Assembly: GCA_009768925.2 (NCBI GenBank)
Contig: VHIT02000012.1
Location: 399,993 to 463,992 of the forward strand
Length of the DNA stretch: 64,000 nucleotides
Origin: Cryptosporidium bovis
Taxonomy: Eukaryota > Apicomplexa > Conoidasida > Eucoccidiorida > Cryptosporidiidae
Direction of reading: 5' to 3'
Positions 47,245 through 55,311 of this stretch are shown here, one piece after another. The translations under genes were made by a program, and so were the position numbers. Position 1 is the first letter of the stretch, and each line of letters begins with the position of its first letter. The notes under the pieces are model-generated. The model was given only the letters and a program-made list of their open reading frames with translations. It had not been told where the DNA came from and did no database searches.

Positions 47245-49083
47245 ATGCAACCTCAACTTGAGGTGCAAAATGATGATGCACGAGAAATATACTACGTTCC
47301 CCCATTTAAAAAAAGAAAGCAGGAAAAAACAACTATAAGTAATCGTGTACTCCAGGAAAAATTCTGGAAAAGGCTTGAAAAAAACATCAAAGGTGAAGTA
47401 AACAAATTAAGTTTCTCTAATATTGAATTAGTCTTAGTAAATATTCTCAAGAGTAATTTAGTTAGAGGCAGGGGGGTTTTAGTAAATTGTATTATCAAGG
47501 CACAACTATCGAGCCAATTTTACACTTCAGTTATCAGCTGTCTATCAGCAATATTAAACTACAATATACCTGATTTTGGGTCTTTGTTGGTAAGAAGGTT
47601 AGTAAATCAGTTCAGAAAATCATTCGAAATTTCTGATAGATTAGTTTGTAAGTGCACTCTCATGTTTCTTGCACAATTAATTAATTTGAGGGTATTACAT
47701 GAGCTTACAGGACTTCAAATATGTCTCTTTTTGACAGAAAACTTTACAGATAGTTCTATAGAACTTTGTGTTTGTTTCATACGGGAATGTGGTGGATTTT
47801 TGCTTGAATCTTGCCAAGAAGGATTAAGTAGAGTTTTAAGTGAACTTAGGGTAATACTTCAAGAAGGAAAAATTAAAAGTAGAACACAGTTCTTAATTCA
47901 GGACCTATTAAAAAGATGGCGTAATAGTTTTGCGAAAAGTAGTGGCTCTTTTAATGGAAGTGACTTTATTGACCCAAATGACCAAATAACACATTTCGTA
48001 GATATTTTAGAAGAACTAGATCTACAAGAAGATCTCGACTATTTTACCGAAGTTGACCACGAGTTATTTGAGAAGGAAAATAAACTATGGGATGAGTTTT
48101 CGAGTGAAATGGTTTCCGGGCTAGTTGAAGAAAAAACTCAAGTTAATAAAGGTGCCACTTTTCAGAATTCATTTGTTGATTACTCTGATAAAGAGACTGC
48201 AGTATTGAAGAAACAAATTTATCTTTGTATTATGAATAGTTTAAATTTTGAGGAATGTACGCATAGACTTTTAAAGCTTGATATTCATAATAAATTAATT
48301 GATGAAGTATCAAGTATGTTACTTGAATGTTGTTCGATGGAAAGAACGTACCAAAAGTTCTTTGCTCTTGTGGCAGAGAGACTTTGCAAGTTAAGTAACG
48401 ATTACAAGTTATCATTTACAAAACTATTCACAGTGAATTATGAAATGGCATATAGATTGGAGACAAATAAACTTAGACAAGTTGCAAAGCTTTTTTCTTA
48501 TTTGTTAAGTAAAGATGCAATAACGTGGGATGCCCTTGGAATTATCACACTTTCTGAACAAGAAACTGCATCTTCCTCCAGGATTTTTATTAAGGTCCTG
48601 TTTCTAGAGCTTTCTGAAAATATGGGTACTCAAAACTTGGAACAGAAACTTAATTCACAGGCAGTTAATCCATATATAGAAGGTATTTTCCCAAGCGAAA
48701 ATTTGTCCAAAATTAGGTTCTCAATTAATTTTTTTACTGCTATAGGCCTTAGTGAACTAACAACCAAACTCAGAGAAAAAATAAAGTCATATGAACAAGA
48801 ACAAGCTAAAAAATTGAGTGAGTTATACTTAGAGTCTCTTTCTGAAAATGAAAAAGAGCATAAAAATGACATTTATTCATCAAGTAGATTAGGACCAACA
48901 AATGGCTCACTTATATTTGATCATTTCGATTTGTCTGAAAATAGTTCAAAATGTGATCTGGATGTAATAAGGAATGGAAAGTTTGGCTCAAACGAATTTA
49001 AATCCTATTTAGAAACTGATGAATTGAAAGAAATTTCAAGGGGTGAAAAGAGGAGGAGGGAACGTAGTTTTTCAAGAGAGTAA
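47245..49083 (+). CDS. CWC22: Pre-mRNA splicing factor CWC22
   Basis: The product is 612 residues. After a short basic start (YYVPPFKKRKQEK), a MIF4G domain (about 30-230) shows NIKGEVNKLSFSNIELVL, SNLVRGRGVLVNCIIKAQ, FGSLLVRRLVNQFRKSFE and CVCFIRECGGFLLESC. Next come the family's DQITHFVDILEELDLQEDL-type linker and FTEVDHELFEKENKLW. An MA3 domain (about 320-520) has QIYLCIMNSLNFEECTHRLL, LECCSMERTYQKFFALVAER and ASSSRIFIKVLFLEL. CWC22 joins the spliceosome and hands eIF4A3 to the exon junction. The tail is basic (KRRRERSFSRE). It is clear on family grounds despite the AT-rich setting. Confidence 0.95.
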   Translation: MQPQLEVQNDDAREIYYVPPFKKRKQEKTTISNRVLQEKFWKRLEKNIKGEVNKLSFSNIELVLVNILKSNLVRGRGVLVNCIIKAQLSSQFYTSVISCLSAILNYNIPDFGSLLVRRLVNQFRKSFEISDRLVCKCTLMFLAQLINLRVLHELTGLQICLFLTENFTDSSIELCVCFIRECGGFLLESCQEGLSRVLSELRVILQEGKIKSRTQFLIQDLLKRWRNSFAKSSGSFNGSDFIDPNDQITHFVDILEELDLQEDLDYFTEVDHELFEKENKLWDEFSSEMVSGLVEEKTQVNKGATFQNSFVDYSDKETAVLKKQIYLCIMNSLNFEECTHRLLKLDIHNKLIDEVSSMLLECCSMERTYQKFFALVAERLCKLSNDYKLSFTKLFTVNYEMAYRLETNKLRQVAKLFSYLLSKDAITWDALGIITLSEQETASSSRIFIKVLFLELSENMGTQNLEQKLNSQAVNPYIEGIFPSENLSKIRFSINFFTAIGLSELTTKLREKIKSYEQEQAKKLSELYLESLSENEKEHKNDIYSSSRLGPTNGSLIFDHFDLSENSSKCDLDVIRNGKFGSNEFKSYLETDELKEISRGEKRRRERSFSRE

Positions 49084-49268
49084 CATAGGGAAATTACATA
49101 GGTTATTTGCCACACATATACTGCAAATACTTGCGTCAAGTACTCCAAACTTTTTTGAAACTCATAGAAAACTAATTTTATATTCGATCTAGTAACAACT
49201 AAACTCAATTTTTTTTTATTCAGGAGAATATTAAAATCAATTTTATCGTTTGTAAGAACAACTCAAAT

Positions 49269-50495
49269 ATGATAAACGGAGATAATGAATTGAATTCACC
49301 TAAATCTATAACCCTCTCAAGGACAAGCATTCCATTTAGGCTTACTAATAATAGGATTATGATACCTTCAAGATCAGCAGTGAGAGTTGTTTTGCCGGTG
49401 CGTGATATAGGTGAATTAACCGTGGTTACATTTGAACACAATGTTTTTGTTGGAAATGGAGGTTCAATAAGATTCTTTTTATTGGGTAAACAAGTTAGAC
49501 ACCGATTTGTGAATGTTCCACTTGATGAGGAAAAGCCTATTCCTTCATATATAGATTCATCGAGGGTTCCTCTAGGTGATCTTCCAATAGTGAAATTAGG
49601 TGATTTAGTGCTATTCGATGAAATACCATGTTTAAGATATCTGGCCAAGAAACTTGGTGAATATGGAAGAAATTATTATGTCGACTTCATAATAGATGAT
49701 ATTATTCTGCGTTGTTCTAGATGGAGAGATATAATAATGGAGTTAATAACGGAAAATAATACGGGTTCCTACAGTAAAAATCACGTAAAGGGAGAAGAAA
49801 TAAATCCAATTTCAAATTATAAACTACTTAGAGAACAATTTTACTATGAATTTGAAACTTTAATAACATGCATAGGTGAAAGTGGTATTTTTATTGCAGA
49901 TGGGAATAAACCGATGATTTGTGACTTTATTTTATTTTCGATATTATTCGATGATATCTCACTCGTTGAAATAGATGATAATAATCAATTTAACAGAACA
50001 GCGATGTTGCCAGAGAATTCCATAATTCACAGGTTTCCAAGACTAAAAATACTGTTTGAATCTATTTCGTCTCTACCACTAATTGAACAATGGATAAAAG
50101 GAAAGTATTTCATTGTTAATGTTGAGGGCGAAATTAATGCGAAAGATTTAACTGCCCAGAAGAACTCTTTCCCAATAATGGAACATAGTAACAACTTTTA
50201 TAGACAAGATTTAGAGCATAGCCCATTACCAAGATTCTCGCCACCAATTTTCCAGCAATTTCCAGGTCAAGTATTTGCGCAGACAACCGCGGGAATTAGA
50301 TTTGTACCTCAACCTTTTAACCACATGAATAGTTTTCATAGAATATCTCCAAGTAATAGTTTTAACTTGCAACCCAGATCTTATGCACCGCAAACGTGGA
50401 TGCATCAAATCAACGGGAGTTGCTATTTTAACAATATTACCTCACCTATGCAATTTAGGGCAAGCCCCAACCCAAGTTTTAGGATGGGGAATTAA
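49269..50495 (+). CDS. GST-fold protein with a disordered C-terminal extension
   Basis: The product is 408 residues. After about 50 residues, a thioredoxin-like GST N-domain is seen: TVVTFEHNVFVGNGGSIRFF, then VPLGDLPIVKLGDLVLFDEI with the cis-Pro of the LP(I/V) motif. The all-helical C-domain follows (CLRYLAKKLGEYGRNYYVDF through PRLKILFESISSLPLIEQWI), ending near 280. The remaining 125 residues are Pro/Phe/Asn/Gln-rich with no predicted fold, which is unusual for a GST. No clear catalytic Tyr/Ser/Cys can be assigned near the N-terminus, so enzyme activity is uncertain. Non-enzymatic GST-like domains occur in translation complexes. The start is the first ATG. Confidence 0.75.
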   Translation: MINGDNELNSPKSITLSRTSIPFRLTNNRIMIPSRSAVRVVLPVRDIGELTVVTFEHNVFVGNGGSIRFFLLGKQVRHRFVNVPLDEEKPIPSYIDSSRVPLGDLPIVKLGDLVLFDEIPCLRYLAKKLGEYGRNYYVDFIIDDIILRCSRWRDIIMELITENNTGSYSKNHVKGEEINPISNYKLLREQFYYEFETLITCIGESGIFIADGNKPMICDFILFSILFDDISLVEIDDNNQFNRTAMLPENSIIHRFPRLKILFESISSLPLIEQWIKGKYFIVNVEGEINAKDLTAQKNSFPIMEHSNNFYRQDLEHSPLPRFSPPIFQQFPGQVFAQTTAGIRFVPQPFNHMNSFHRISPSNSFNLQPRSYAPQTWMHQINGSCYFNNITSPMQFRASPNPSFRMGN

Positions 50496-50589
50496 TTGAT
50501 ACAATCATGGTGTGTTAAAGATTGGGGTAAGAGTTAAAACCAACATCCAACTGTTTGGTACATTAAAATTGGAAAGATGGTTAGTTTAA

Positions 50590-51726
50590 CTATGACTTCT
50601 GCATATTAATGATATCTAAAAGCTTTTCTGGGTCATCTAATGAAAACAGGTCACTAAAGAAATTAGGTTCACTATTTATAATATATCAAACTTACTTGGA
50701 TGACATATTCAATGCCTTTATATGATCAAATACCGCGCAAATACGATCGGGTATTAACTGTAGGTTGTTCGAACCAAACAACTTTATTATAAATGCAATT
50801 GTAACGATAGTTTCCCTAGAGGAAGGGCTAACAACCTCTGACTTAACGGAATAGGATGAATAATTTATCGTATCGGTATGAGACTGCTCAAAAGGTAGTG
50901 AAATCCAGAGGTATCCATTTAACCCTAGAATTAGCTGAATGCCATATTTAAGCTTAATTATATGTTGTGTTTGTCTTTGAATCAACTTATTTGGAACCTT
51001 AACGAGTAAGCCATTCGCGAGTTTTCCATACTTGGCACTTCTAGTGTGAAGCTGGCAAATACCTTCGCTCTGTACACGTTGTACTTCGGTGCAAATTACA
51101 TCGCCCTCATCCAAAATCGATTTCATGTACAATGAATCTTCCTCCGTACGTCTTCTTTGGACCGACCCAGGAAGATTTATGGCAGCTAGTGATAATTGTG
51201 CATATTGATTCGAACAAATATCTATGTACCACTTTTTATTCGAAATCTATTAATGTAAGCAGTTAGTTTGTAGCGAATTTTTTTGGAACTTACTTCAACT
51301 ACTCTCCCAACAACAATGTCTCCAACTTCACCGGAATATCTGCCACCTAAGGGCTTTGTATAAATCAACTTATTTAGGTTCTCATAAAATCCACAAGTTG
51401 TCGAAATTAATTTCGAGTTCGAAGCTTCAAACGTTCCGTGACCCCTGGAGACAATAAATAGAAAATTTAAAGATGAATAAGGGAACTCACCTAATGTAAT
51501 TAGGTTCTGTTTGAATTGATTCACCTGGTATGACCGTTTTTATACAAATCTGCCCATTTCCCGAATCTTGAGAAATTGAATATTTGTCATATTCTTTTAT
51601 AAGAAAAAATATTAGTTTTTAAATTAAGGGATAGAATTTATTCAGATTGAAATAAATCGGAAAGTTATATATAGTGAAATAATAAATTTAAGTCTTACCT
51701 TTCCATTTATTAATTTTGATTTTCAT
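50590..51726 (-). CDS. RRP4: Exosome subunit RRP4 (five exons)
   Basis: I assembled five exons on the minus strand: 51726-51699, 51593-51491, 51444-51294, 51246-50696 and 50653-50590. All introns (105, 46, 47 and 42 nt) have GT-AG ends, and the joins keep one frame of 298 residues (human EXOSC2 has 293). Family marks: KTVIPGESI, RGHGTFEAS (junction 2 falls in this Arg), RYSGEVGDIVVGRVVE (S1-like domain), INLPGSVQRRRTEEDSLYMK, LDEGDVICTEVQRV and LHTRSAKYGKLANGLLVKVP (KH-like part). RRP4 is one of three cap proteins guiding RNA into the exosome. The start ATG gives a short first exon, MKIKINKWK. It shares an 83-base divergent spacer with the four-pass membrane protein. Confidence 0.92.
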
Positions 51727-51809
51727 TTTGTTAAAATATTTAATTATAATTTTAAATATGCCTCCCGCAAAATAAGAAGATACATGCGAGAATAAATAAA
51801 AACCTTGGG
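51727..51809. other. 83-base divergent spacer
   Basis: The shortest head-to-head spacer in the window, between RRP4 and the spliced membrane-protein gene. It probably contains both core promoters. A TTATTTTGCGGGAGGC-type patch on the minus strand is the only GC-rich part. Confidence 0.5.
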
Positions 51810-52530
51810 ATGGATTCAAATATAAATGAACCGAACATATCAAATACATTATACTTCCTTCTAAATAATCTTTCAGGAATTTCGTAAGTTATGACTAATC
51901 AAAAAATCTCACTTTTTTTTCTTTTAACTTTCTTAGTTTCGTTTCTTATTTTTTTTGGTCAGGAATTTCCTTAATTGTAGGATCAATTACTTTGCAGTTT
52001 TTTTTTTCAAACTATTCACCGAAGATAAATAGTCAAACTGTATGTAGTGCAAGTTCAAACGTACTTGGCATTGTGTCATTATGGTTAATTGAAGGAATAT
52101 CATTTGTTTCAATGTGTATTGCATATTCTTTAGTAGAGTCGTAAGTTGTTTGAGTAATGTAATATTATCATATATAGTATCTCATTATTTTATATTTAGA
52201 ACATGCCAGACATTCGATAACTTTACCCTTTCTATTCAAACAATGGGTGTAATCGTAAAATATTTACCAACATGGATAAGACTTATTCACATTTTCACAT
52301 TCTGCCAAATAAATACCCTATTTATACAGTTCAGTTTTTTGCCAGAGTGCAATGCAATAGGATTACAGATAGCATTAATAATTTCAAGCGTTACTTGGTG
52401 GTTCGTAACGATATTCGGATTAGTCTGCAAAAAAAGAATAGTTGTCCCTCCTCACATCTTCGACCCATTAAGAGCAAGAACAAGTTTTTTCACAGAGGTA
52501 CACCTAGTATTAAAAACTATGGGGCCATAG
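51810..52530 (+). CDS. Unknown four-pass membrane protein (three exons)
   Basis: I joined exons 51810-51883, 51937-52140 and 52200-52530 across introns of 53 and 59 nt with GTAAGT donors and TTAG acceptors. Both junctions split a Ser codon after TC. The frame encodes 202 residues with four hydrophobic segments: VSYFFWSGISLIVGSITLQF, NVLGIVSLWLIEGISFVSMC, YLPTWIRLIHIFTFCQINTL and LQIALIISSVTWWFVTIFGL. Exon 2 has no ATG. The C-terminus (PHIFDPLRARTSFFTEVHLV, then LKTMGP) is conserved-looking and probably cytosolic. No family is recognised, and four short spans with small loops suit a tetraspan ER or Golgi protein. Start: the only ATG of exon 1 in frame. Confidence 0.75.
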
Positions 52531-52602
52531 ACACCCAATTATAAGAAAAATAAAGGTATTTAGAAGTTAGTTATTAAGAAAACTCCCTAAATAAACTAGA
52601 AT

Positions 52603-54636
52603 CTAGTAAATTTTCTTATTTGTGTCAACCCACAAATTCGCAGGTTGCCTTGAATTCAAGTGAACTTGTTCCCACTCAAGTCTAATTGTGCACCATAATG
52701 TTCTTCTAATTATTTCAATAGTTGCAACACATAAATTTATTATTGCTGCATTTATCTGTATGTCTTCTATGATTGTTATTGGAATCAATGTAATAGCCCA
52801 TGTTAATCTGCCTATTAAGTTATAAAATGCAACAAAATAGTAGTACCAACCTGGATACATTGACTTAGCTCTAAGGAATGAAACTCTGTTTTGCATTAAA
52901 CCCCAGTCCATATAAATATCCCATGAGAACATGTATATCGTACCGACAATATAGCAAGTAAACCAAAGAAGTCTAATAGTGTACGGCGACATTGAAGTTA
53001 CAGTGGCCCATGGAACAGTAGCAACTACTGCAATTGCTAAACCTGTCAAGTACTTACCCATATTATACAGGTGGTTATTCCTACTTGGAGATTTGTCGGT
53101 CAAATAACGCATTCCGCATTGAAAGAAGCGGATTTCATATGGAAGTGCAAGTGCAATTGTCTGCATCCATCTATAATTCGACAGGAATACGAAGAGAGAT
53201 TTTGGTAGAATATCGCCATTATTTCTTGCGACAAATACAAAAAATGTAATAGTGTACTCTATATCTCCAAAGGGTTTTGATAATGTTGTAAATATATCAC
53301 CCACAATATTAGCCCTGAGTGAAACATTAACTACCTTTGGTACAAGTCCATGACTAAAAACCTCCATAATAGAGTATAAAACTGCCTTCCTATACTCAAA
53401 GGTAAAAGTTCTGCTTGGGATAAATAAAATAATAAACTGAGTTATCATAAGTATGACAGGGTATATCCAGAGAGGATAGTGAGAAATGTTGAAATATGCA
53501 AAGATGGAAATTCCAAGGCGATAGTCGGATATAAACATTGTAAAAATAACTATCCAAACACACGTTTGAAGAGCTGCAAATGAAAAGATAGTTGCTGGAG
53601 TTACCATACAGTCCGGATCTATGCCAATCATGTATCTATAATTTATATTATAATAATCCATAATGGCGATAGAAATTCCAGAACCCCAGACAACGAATAT
53701 TGCCATTAGGAAAAGTCTGAATATCGGGAAAATTGCCAAAGTTCCTTGAATACTATATTCACTATTAACTACTGGAAGCCTACATATCACAAATAGATTA
53801 ATTAGTAATACAAAACAAATACCAATAAGAAACGACATTTTGAAGTTAGGTTGGAATAGGGACTGATCAAATGTCTTCTTGGTTCTAATTATATTCTCCA
53901 TCATCGCTTCAAGTTCATAAATATGCGAGTTAGATAAAGTTTTAGCGGTGTCAACCTGTTTTATTAAAATACTGGTATTTGGATTTTCACCAATTCTATT
54001 TTCAATGGCATCTGTATTCCGGATTGTACCAACAACTTCCTTAGATAGTGCATATAAACTAATAACTTTCTCACGAATGTTATTATCTACTTTGACGCCG
54101 TCAAACCGTGAGGTAAATTCATTAATTTCGGGCAAGTTATTGAGAAAGGGTTCAAAAAGCTCATTGCGCCTAGAACATATTTTTGAAACCGCAAGACGAT
54201 TAACAATTATATAATCTTGCAATTCATCAAGTGCCCTCCAAATATCCAATAGTAAGAGAGGTATGTGAGTTATTGAAGTACCAGTACTTGCGCTATCATT
54301 TAATAATTTAGAAATGCTTTCGAAATGTTCAATATTGTTTCGTTTGATTTGATCAAAATTATGAATTACTTTTTCGATATTCTCTAAGAGAGATAGATGA
54401 AATTTTTCCAACATAGAGTTAACTTGATCGGCTGAATCTGTTTCCAATGCTTTGTATGGAGTGTCAGAGAGAGAATTTAAATCCTTTGAGTTGACGAGTA
54501 ATGATTTCTCATAATTTGTTAGATTAACGAATTTGGAATAAGAGTTGTCTAAGAGATTTACAAGGTATCCATAATCTATAAGTTTTCCACCCCATTTTGT
54601 CTTTTCAAGCCTTTTAAGTTTATCAACAAATTTCAT
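52603..54636 (-). CDS. SPX-EXS protein (XPR1/SYG1/PHO1 family)
   Basis: I place the start at ATG 54636, where MKFVDKLKRL gives the exact N-terminus of SPX proteins; the frame extends upstream to 54711 without a better ATG start. The product is 677 residues. The SPX domain (about 1-180, KLIDYGYLVNLL and helices to NRLAVSKICSRRNELF) senses inositol pyrophosphates. Several membrane spans follow (about 265-480). The EXS domain ends with MQTIALALPYEIRFFQCGMR, HLYNMGKYLTGL, DIYMDWGLMQ and RRTLWCTIRLEWEQVH. Relatives such as XPR1 export phosphate. The SPX lysine cluster is partly kept (KLK, KTK), so ligand binding is uncertain. The location is plasma membrane or an internal acidic compartment, by inference. 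Confidence 0.9.
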   Translation of the reverse strand: MKFVDKLKRLEKTKWGGKLIDYGYLVNLLDNSYSKFVNLTNYEKSLLVNSKDLNSLSDTPYKALETDSADQVNSMLEKFHLSLLENIEKVIHNFDQIKRNNIEHFESISKLLNDSASTGTSITHIPLLLLDIWRALDELQDYIIVNRLAVSKICSRRNELFEPFLNNLPEINEFTSRFDGVKVDNNIREKVISLYALSKEVVGTIRNTDAIENRIGENPNTSILIKQVDTAKTLSNSHIYELEAMMENIIRTKKTFDQSLFQPNFKMSFLIGICFVLLINLFVICRLPVVNSEYSIQGTLAIFPIFRLFLMAIFVVWGSGISIAIMDYYNINYRYMIGIDPDCMVTPATIFSFAALQTCVWIVIFTMFISDYRLGISIFAYFNISHYPLWIYPVILMITQFIILFIPSRTFTFEYRKAVLYSIMEVFSHGLVPKVVNVSLRANIVGDIFTTLSKPFGDIEYTITFFVFVARNNGDILPKSLFVFLSNYRWMQTIALALPYEIRFFQCGMRYLTDKSPSRNNHLYNMGKYLTGLAIAVVATVPWATVTSMSPYTIRLLWFTCYIVGTIYMFSWDIYMDWGLMQNRVSFLRAKSMYPGWYYYFVAFYNLIGRLTWAITLIPITIIEDIQINAAIINLCVATIEIIRRTLWCTIRLEWEQVHLNSRQPANLWVDTNKKIY

Positions 54637-55059
54637 TTTCCCAAGGAAGACAAAGCGATATAATCGCAAAATCATACCAATCGCGGTACCTTTATCCTTC
54701 CAATTATTCAATGTAGATCATTATTATGTCTTGTCGTAAGAATGAGGCCGCATTAATTATTAGTTTAAACTGAGGTTGATTTGCATGTTTTGTAAGACCA
54801 AAAAATTAAAAAAATACAGTTACAACTTATTCGCGAGTTACGGCAATAATCGATTTATTCAGAATCATCAGAAAGAATAGTTTATAACTCTTGAAAAATA
54901 GGGACGAAAATATATTTGGAAGACAAAATGTCTTGATTGATTTTGTGATGAATGATATATTTTATTTATATGTTCAGTAATGCATTAATTAATTTGTAAT
55001 TCTTACTGGGTTTAAATGAATAGTTATTAAGAGAATAAAAAAGGTGCTCCACGTGTCTG
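54637..55059. other. Spacer between SPX-EXS gene and tRNA-Ile
   Basis: 423 bases of AT-rich DNA holding the SPX-EXS promoter on the minus strand. A CACGTG word at 55050-55055 lies five bases before the tRNA. No other gene is seen. Confidence 0.5.
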
Positions 55060-55133
55060 GCACCCATAGCTCAGCTGGTTAGAGCGTACGGCTAATAACC
55101 GTAAGGTCCGCGGTTCGATCCCGCGTGGGTGCA
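55060..55133 (+). tRNA. tRNA-Ile (anticodon AAT)
   Basis: A full cloverleaf of 74 bases with no intron. The acceptor stem pairs GCACCCA with TGGGTGC, with discriminator A at 55133. The anticodon stem TACGG/CCGTA (87-91 and 99-103 of 55000) encloses the loop CTAATAA with anticodon AAT at 55094-55096. The T stem CGCGG/CCGCG encloses TTCGATC. The A box (TAGCTCAGCTGG) and B box (GGTTCGATCCC) are intact, and TTTTT at 55135-55139 is the Pol III stop. AAT is read as IAT after editing and decodes ATT/ATC Ile codons, which are very common in this AT-rich genome. Confidence 0.98.
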
Positions 55134-55134
55134 C

Positions 55135-55139
55135 TTTTT
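55135..55139 (+). terminator. Pol III T-run after tRNA-Ile
   Basis: Five T bases, two positions after the discriminator base of the tRNA. This is the usual RNA polymerase III stop. Confidence 0.85.
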
Positions 55140-55311
55140 GCCCCTTAGTCTTGGTTTTGTGGGGCGCGTCTGTTACAGAAGGGGTGGTGGAGTGAGAAAT
55201 GTACATAAAGTTTTACTTTCAAATCTCACAATTATTCATACTATATTTATGCAAACTTTGTTTTGTGGTCGTTGATTATAGGAAGATGTATTTAATTTTG
55301 AATAATTCCAA

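Noticed and set aside
50692-51132. 146-residue single-exon protein
   Set aside because: This is exon 4 of RRP4 read from an internal Met; the upstream exons restore the conserved RGHGT region.
52114-52530. 138-residue membrane protein starting at a TTG or ATG at 52114
   Set aside because: The frame crosses the intron 52141-52199; exons 1 and 2 supply the true N-terminus.
54637-54711. N-terminal 25-residue extension of the SPX-EXS protein
   Set aside because: It would begin at a TTG and precede the exact SPX start MKFVDKL.
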